DNA of 32,904 nucleotides. It comes from Desulfurellaceae bacterium bin18 (GTDB taxonomy: Bacteria; Desulfobacterota; Binatia; Bin18). The notes under the pieces were generated by a model. The model searched no databases. It was not told the origin of the DNA and saw only the letters and a list, made by a program, of their open reading frames with translations. The DNA lies in contig MPMI01000050.1 in the NCBI GenBank assembly GCA_002238415.1, forward strand, positions 1-32,904. The letters are read 5' to 3'. Below are positions 28,861 to 32,904 of this stretch, piece after piece; within the stretch, counting starts at the first letter, position 1; every line of letters starts with the position of its first letter. The position numbers and the translations under genes are program-made.

Positions 28861-30144
28861 TCAGGTGGAAGCAACAGACCCCGGAAGGAGAACGGTTCTT
28901 GCCCGCACGACCAGCATCAGCGCGGTAGCACACAGCAGACCGATACTAACTCCGGTAAACCCGAGTTGATAGCTTCCGGTCGCATCATAGATAAAGCCCA
29001 TCACCGTTGGGCCAACGAAACCGCTCAAACAGATAACGGTCTGATAGAAACCGTAAATCACGCCGTGCGCTTTCATGCCGAACATGTGCCCGGTCACGAG
29101 AGCGGTCAGCGGAGTGGTGCCACCAAAAAATAAGCCGAAGCAGACAACAAAGCCGACCATGGCAACCGCGGGGGAAGCCCATAAGAGCAGGGCTATGCCC
29201 ACACCGCCCAGAGCATAACAGGTCGCCGCCAGTTGCATCGGATCATAGCGCTCACTCGCCCAGCCAAAACCCAGCCCGCTGATCACCGACGCGCTGAGCA
29301 GTACACTCACCAGCAGGGCTGCGTGCTGGGCGGAAAAGCCTTGATCCGTAAAATAGGGATGCTGATGAATCATCACGGAAAAGAGACAGCCATAGGCCAG
29401 AAAATAGATACCGATGAGGGCCCAGAAACGGCCAGTCCGGAGCGTATCGCGGGCGGATATCCCCTCCCCTACGCCGGTATAAACCGGCATGTCGTCCGCG
29501 GGTCGTCTCGTCTCGCCGTCCGGCAGCAACCCCAGGTCAGCCGGCGTATCTCGCAGCAGTCCAAACAGCACTGGAACCAGGATAACCCACAGCAGCCCAC
29601 CCAGGATCAACAGGGTGAGACGCCAGTCCACCCACTCGATACAAGACGAGGCAAAGGGCGTCATGAGCAGTCCGCCCACAGGAGCACCGATCATGGCCGT
29701 GCCCATGGCCCGACCGCGCTTACGCGTAAACCAGCGCGAAATGGTGATGTTGACCGGCACATGGGCCAGGGCTGTAAACCCAACCCCCACCCCGAGACGC
29801 AGCAGATAGAGTTGCCACAAGGCCGTCAGCTGTGACAGCAGCATCAGGCACAGACCCACTAATACAGCCGCCGGAATCATGACCGCCCGCGGCCCGTACA
29901 GACCCACCGCTCGTCCGACAAAGGGAGCGGTGAGCGCAATGGCCAACATGAAGGCTGAAATCCCGCCTGATACCTGTGCCCGGGTCCAGCCGAACTCTGC
30001 GGTCAACGGCTTGAGAAAGACGGGGAAGGACAGATTGCCAATACCACCGGCCATCGACATGCTCACAAAGCATGCCACAACGATCCACCAGCCGTAAAAA
30101 AACGCGGGCGACCCCTCGCTCAATCCTCCGTCCCGACCTGCCAT
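28861..30144 (-). CDS. MFS transporter, OFA/monocarboxylate-type
   Basis: This is a 427-residue protein with twelve hydrophobic helices in two halves. The N-terminus GWWIVVACFVSMSMAGGIGN with FGWTRAQVSGGIS is typical of the oxalate/formate antiporter and monocarboxylate transporter group. The loop between helices 2 and 3 has GRAVGLYGPRAVM, the usual MFS G-x-x-x-D/G-R region in variant form, and SRWFTRKRGRAMG follows helix 4. Substrates in this group are small carboxylates, so it may import an organic acid for the neighbouring catabolic genes. The start is uncertain: ATG at 30144 has no clear ribosome site; GTG at 30165 and upstream codons to 30231 are also open. The last of these run into repeat-type DNA. 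Confidence 0.87.
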   Translation of the reverse strand: MAGRDGGLSEGSPAFFYGWWIVVACFVSMSMAGGIGNLSFPVFLKPLTAEFGWTRAQVSGGISAFMLAIALTAPFVGRAVGLYGPRAVMIPAAVLVGLCLMLLSQLTALWQLYLLRLGVGVGFTALAHVPVNITISRWFTRKRGRAMGTAMIGAPVGGLLMTPFASSCIEWVDWRLTLLILGGLLWVILVPVLFGLLRDTPADLGLLPDGETRRPADDMPVYTGVGEGISARDTLRTGRFWALIGIYFLAYGCLFSVMIHQHPYFTDQGFSAQHAALLVSVLLSASVISGLGFGWASERYDPMQLAATCYALGGVGIALLLWASPAVAMVGFVVCFGLFFGGTTPLTALVTGHMFGMKAHGVIYGFYQTVICLSGFVGPTVMGFIYDATGSYQLGFTGVSIGLLCATALMLVVRARTVLLPGSVAST

Positions 30145-30198
30145 AGGGCTACGATAGAGTTCCACACGGCCACCGTCCAGGACACCAGCGAGAGTCCA

Positions 30199-30246
30199 GG
30201 CCACCCACCCAGTGAGGGGAGCAAAACACATCCCCTCTTGGGACGT
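30199..30246. repeat. Partial CCCCTC palindromic element
   Basis: CCACCCACCCAGTGAGGGGA (30201-30220) and CATCCCCTCTTGGGACG (30229-30245) look like the outer end and the core of the main repeat family, out of their usual spacing and incomplete. This may be a decayed copy. Confidence 0.4.
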
Positions 30247-30325
30247 GAGATGTGCATTGTGGCGTGAGCCTCCCGGAACCGGTCCGGCAGCCCCCGCCTC
30301 GGGCCGCCTGCCTGCCCGCTGCCTG

Positions 30326-30375
30326 GGAGCGCGGCCATCTTGGCCGCCTGCGGGCTGGAAGCCCGCACTCCTGGC
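30326..30375. repeat. GC-rich tandem-hairpin element
   Basis: GGGAGCGCGGCCATCTTGGC then CGCCTGCGGGCTGGAAGCCC and GCACTCC. Two adjacent stems, GCGGCCA-TCT-TGGCCGC and GCGGGCT-GGA-AGCCCGC, are enclosed by GGAG(C/T)GC-type ends. Elements of this design occur as genome-wide repeats in several environmental lineages (from memory). The 514-bp gap 30145-30658 holds only this and the CCCCTC-type elements; no gene is seen in it. Confidence 0.65.
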
Positions 30376-30440
30376 CCCCTGCCGCAGACAGGCACGGCGC
30401 AGGGAAGCGGGGAGCTGTCGGGTAATGTAATGTGCATCAC

Positions 30441-30568
30441 ACGTCTTGGGAGTAGTGCCGCGTCAGCGACGGGGTGGGTCAGACGCACGGCCCATACAAG
30501 GGCAACCCACCCCGGCCTACGGCCACCCCTCCAAGGAGGGGATAGGAAAACTCCCCTCTTGGGGCGTG
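30441..30568. repeat. Cluster of CCCCTCC/GGAGGGG elements
   Basis: A forward copy with a decayed core (30441-30480, CTTGGGAGTAGTGCCGCGTC then AGCGACGGGGTGGGTC) is followed by a full reverse copy (30503-30542, CAACCCACCCCGGCCTACGG then CCACCCCTCCAAGGAGGGGA). A partial core CTCCCCTCTTGGGGCGTG follows (30551-30568). With 30199-30246 this is the densest group of the family in the window. Confidence 0.8.
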
Positions 30569-30658
30569 TGGTGCAAGTATAGCGCTTTAGCCGGGGAAGA
30601 GGATGGCGAGAGCCAAGGCGGGGCGGTCGTTTTTAACGGAGGGTGGAACGACGCCTCC

Positions 30659-31816
30659 TCAAATGGCACGAATCTTGGGCAATACCTCTTGGGCAAAGAG
30701 GCGCAGGCTCTGCGTCGCGAGGTCATCCGGTAGGGAACCAAACTGAAACATGGCCAGGAGGGTTCCGCGTTTACCCTCTTCGCGTTGGCGTTTGATTTGG
30801 GCGATCACACTTTCCGGACCGCCCAGAATGACCGTCCCATTCTCAATTCCTTCATCCACGCTATAGCCCATGGCCTTGCCCGTCTCTTTACTCGTGACGT
30901 TTTTCAGCCAATCGCGCATACCACCGACACTCATATGCCCAGGGATAAGCGAGACCGTGCCGATATCAAATGACGCCAGCGCGCGGTGGAAGTGGTATTC
31001 CAAATGCGTTTCAGCCTCTTGGCGTGCCTTTTTATCGCTCTCGCCAACGTATAACGCGCAGATCGAGGCAAACATATCGTCAAAATCCTCGGGGATGGTG
31101 ATGCTTTGCTCTTGAGCCAGTCGATAATACGTCTCGTGCACCGAGCGCGTCCGCTCAATACTGACCCACGGCGTGGCAATATAGGTGCGATTCTTGACCG
31201 CAAAATCGAGCGAGTCCAGGCTATTGGCCGCCATCCAGATTTTCGGATAGGGCTGCTGCAAGGGCTTAGGCCAGATATTGTAGTCCCGGACGCGGTAAAA
31301 CTGTCCGTCAAAATCAAACCGCCCCTCACTCGAAAGCGCTTTCAGGACTAAGGAAAAACCTTCCCGGAACCGGGCCTGAGATTCCGCCGGGTTGACATTG
31401 TAGGACAGGTATTCGGTCGGAAAACCACGCAGCGCCCCCCAAATGAAACGCCCATTGCTCAGGTGATCCAGCATGGCGACCTCTTCCGCAATGGCAAGCG
31501 GGTGGTGTAACGGAATGCAGGTGCCAGTGACCGCCACCTGAAGATGTTTGGTGCGTTGTGAGACGGCTGCTGCCATAAGGTGCGTCGAGGGCACCATGGC
31601 ACAAAATCCGCCGCCGCCATGATGCTCCTGACAGGTGAAGCCATCCAACCCAAGCTCATCACTGAGCGTGATCCGGTCCAACTCTTGTTGCAGTAATGCA
31701 TTTCCCTGAACAGGGTCGAAATACTGATTCGAAAGGGGATACGATCCAGGCGTACCAACGGGAGCATCGTCAGGCAGGTGAGGCCAGCCAAACAGCACCA
31801 TATTAAAGATTCTCAT
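30659..31816 (-). CDS. LLM-class flavin-dependent monooxygenase-like protein
   Basis: This is a 385-residue luciferase-like TIM barrel. LGLDGFTCQEHHGGGGFCAM is near 54-73, with the His-His pair of FMNH2-dependent monooxygenases. Then come TGTCIPLHHPLAIAEEVAML, HLSNGRFIWGALRG, and PYPKIWMAANSLDSLDFAVK near 190. A C-terminal segment ESVIAQIKRQREEGKRGTLL is followed by LAMFQFGSLPDDLATQSLRL. The substrate is unknown. GGGGAGG before the ATG at 31816 sets the start, which overlaps the stop of the upstream hydrolase by four bases (ATGA), so the two proteins are made together. It is a paralogue of the 27441-28658 protein, and the hydrolase pairing is repeated there in reverse gene order. Confidence 0.9.
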   Translation of the reverse strand: MRIFNMVLFGWPHLPDDAPVGTPGSYPLSNQYFDPVQGNALLQQELDRITLSDELGLDGFTCQEHHGGGGFCAMVPSTHLMAAAVSQRTKHLQVAVTGTCIPLHHPLAIAEEVAMLDHLSNGRFIWGALRGFPTEYLSYNVNPAESQARFREGFSLVLKALSSEGRFDFDGQFYRVRDYNIWPKPLQQPYPKIWMAANSLDSLDFAVKNRTYIATPWVSIERTRSVHETYYRLAQEQSITIPEDFDDMFASICALYVGESDKKARQEAETHLEYHFHRALASFDIGTVSLIPGHMSVGGMRDWLKNVTSKETGKAMGYSVDEGIENGTVILGGPESVIAQIKRQREEGKRGTLLAMFQFGSLPDDLATQSLRLFAQEVLPKIRAI

Positions 31817-32631
31817 GCGCCTCCCCTCTCCTGTGGCGTAATGAAGGTGTTAATCGCCTGGATAACGGCCTCGCACTCTTCCACATACGGCAGATGTCCG
31901 GCCCCCGGAATTATCACGCGGTGAGCGTGCGGCAGCGAGGCAGTCCACAGCGCGGCGTGGGCCGGGGCCAGGAGGGGGTCCTGCTCGCCCCAGATGACAA
32001 GCGTTGGGGTGGTCAAAAGATGCAAGTGATGGCGCAGGCTGCGACTGTGGAGGTAGGGGTCAAACACCAGGCGGATGCTCGCGTTGCGGTTGTTGATAAA
32101 TGCGTCGGTCCAGTTACTCAGGTCGGGAACATACAGTGAGGCCCGCTCCGGAACTGCGTCCGCAAAAAGATACTGTGGCAAGCGCGCCGGGTCCGTATAG
32201 AAAAGATTGGGGACCTTGGTCCAGTCCTGCACTAAGCCGAGCGGGCTAATCAAAACCAGCTTGGCAATCCGCTCCGGTCTGAGCAGAGCGAGTTCAGCCC
32301 CGACCCATCCACCCAGACACGAGCCGACGACAATCGGCCGTTCAAGCGACAGCGCATCAAAGAATTGCAGCAGCAACACCGCCAAGTCATGCGGCGTCTT
32401 CGCCCACTCCGGCAAGGCGGATTGCCCATAGCCCGGCAGGTCGGGAACAAACACCTGGAAACGTTCGGCTAACCGTTGGTGGTAGTCCATCCAGCCCGGC
32501 TCGCCCCACAACCAGTGGAGCCATACCAGCGGTGGCCCTTGGCCAGCCTGATGGTAGCAAAATTGAATAGCGGCCCGCGCCGCGCCATCTCCACGCAGTT
32601 CAAGCGTTTCTTGTTGTGGAGCCATACTCAC
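31813..32631 (-). CDS. Alpha/beta-fold hydrolase with Cys at the nucleophile position
   Basis: This is a 272-residue alpha/beta hydrolase. VWLHWLWGEPGW (37-48) is the oxyanion-side loop (HG replaced by HW). The nucleophile elbow reads VVGSCLGGW with Cys at 105 in the G-x-(Nuc)-x-G position. The acid is in LVIWGEQDPLLAP and the His in IPGAGHLPYVEE. Most relatives have Ser here; dienelactone hydrolases use Cys in a G-x-C-x-G-G motif, so thiol-based hydrolysis is plausible. GTG at 32631 after AAGGGGAAA, or ATG at 32625, is the start. It is coupled to the LLM oxygenase gene by an ATGA overlap. The chemistry is probably cleavage of an ester, lactone or carbon-carbon bond after oxygenation; this is inference. 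Confidence 0.87.
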   Translation of the reverse strand: MSMAPQQETLELRGDGAARAAIQFCYHQAGQGPPLVWLHWLWGEPGWMDYHQRLAERFQVFVPDLPGYGQSALPEWAKTPHDLAVLLLQFFDALSLERPIVVGSCLGGWVGAELALLRPERIAKLVLISPLGLVQDWTKVPNLFYTDPARLPQYLFADAVPERASLYVPDLSNWTDAFINNRNASIRLVFDPYLHSRSLRHHLHLLTTPTLVIWGEQDPLLAPAHAALWTASLPHAHRVIIPGAGHLPYVEECEAVIQAINTFITPQERGGA

Positions 32632-32802
32632 AGATTTCCCCTTTTGCTATTAGGGTTAGCATAAGCGAAGCGATTCTACAGCCTGGAATATTTATTTTTG
32701 ACTATACCCAGTAATTTTTAATGTAGCCGAACTCACGGACTACCCCCGTGTGTGCTAGGAGTAGGAGCGGGATTCTAAGCGAATGTCTCAAGGAGGTGTC
32801 TG

Positions 32803-32904
32803 ATGCGGACAAAGCACGTATTGAGCAGTCTGGTCATTGTTGTCCTGATGGGCGGTGGCAGCTCGCGCGCGATGGCCGAGTTTTTCCCGTGGTGGGCGTT
32901 TGAC
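32803..32904 (+). CDS. Secreted protein, N-terminal fragment
   Basis: The first 34 codons are present and the gene runs off the right edge. AGGAGGT six nt before the ATG at 32803 is a strong ribosome site. The sequence is a signal peptide: basic MRTKH, a hydrophobic core VLSSLVIVVLMGG, and a probable signal peptidase I site at SRAMA before EFFPWW. The mature protein starts with an aromatic stretch. Nothing more can be said about function. The 171-bp region 32632-32802 between this gene and the divergent hydrolase is AT-rich around 32685-32725 (TTGACT at 32698) and probably holds the promoters for both; no clear -10 box stands out. Confidence 0.75.
   Translation, partial: MRTKHVLSSLVIVVLMGGGSSRAMAEFFPWWAFD

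Noticed and set aside
30145..30231. Upstream extension of the MFS protein
   Set aside because: The added residues are encoded partly by repeat-like DNA and would precede the normal first helix with an atypical segment. I cannot fully exclude GTG at 30165.
32698..32725. TTGACT followed by an AT-rich stretch as a promoter
   Set aside because: A -35-like box is present but no -10 box at suitable spacing could be named, so no promoter feature is claimed.

Overview
The window is about 57 to 58 % GC by eye and reads as an accessory-rich stretch of a Gram-negative-type, probably uncultured environmental bacterium. Four lipoprotein or Tat-like export signals point to a two-membrane cell. Several luciferase-like flavin oxidoreductases, an SMP-30 protein and dense families of short palindromic repeats recall Tectomicrobia (Entotheonella-like), Binatota or other former deltaproteobacterial lineages. 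This placement is a guess; no rRNA or tRNA is present to test it.

Layout. 1-298: the 3' end of an ammonium transporter, convergent with a fused SpmA-SpmB-type membrane protein (344-1645). 1799-2068: a small six-cysteine membrane-anchored protein. 2193-5518 (+): rhodanese, MthK-like K+ channel with RCK domain, Tir-chaperone-like protein, PspA/IM30 and a DUF4178 protein. It converges with 8695-5566 (-): lipoprotein, DUF350 membrane protein and membrane-embedded aminopropyltransferase. These eight genes form a PspA-centred membrane-stress island, the most interesting system here. 8790-9411: a methyltransferase N-terminal remnant and an unknown gene with a possible nuclease-like core. 9693-12017 (+): LLM oxidoreductase, NTF2-like protein and SMP-30/gluconolactonase-like protein. 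12195-15863 (-): GST-like protein, then a tight set of FAD amine/amino-acid oxidase, Tat-type solute-binding protein and lipoprotein. 16104-17180 (+): a second LLM oxidoreductase. 17261-20934 (-): DAHP synthase, small lipoprotein, GFA-family protein, enoyl-CoA hydratase and MOSC protein. 21156-21641 (-): unknown.

21862-32631 is a minus-strand catabolic block. It runs from alpha/beta hydrolase + LLM and an MFS transporter to a second LLM + alpha/beta hydrolase pair, a VOC protein, an unknown protein, two paralogous SDRs, a membrane desaturase/hydroxylase and an acyl-CoA dehydrogenase. The order suggests import, flavin-dependent oxygenation, hydrolysis, dehydrogenation and beta-oxidation-type processing of an unidentified substrate. 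At the right edge a secreted protein begins (32803).

The spaces between genes are filled by at least five classes of short repeat. One is a 54-bp palindromic element with three copies, two of which run into coding 3' ends. Another is a CCCCTCC/GGAGGGG-cored element at about eight loci, often paired head to head. The others are a CTTCGAC/GTCGAAG element, a perfect 28-bp palindrome and a tandem-hairpin element. No CRISPR array, tRNA, rRNA, transposase or integrase gene was seen.
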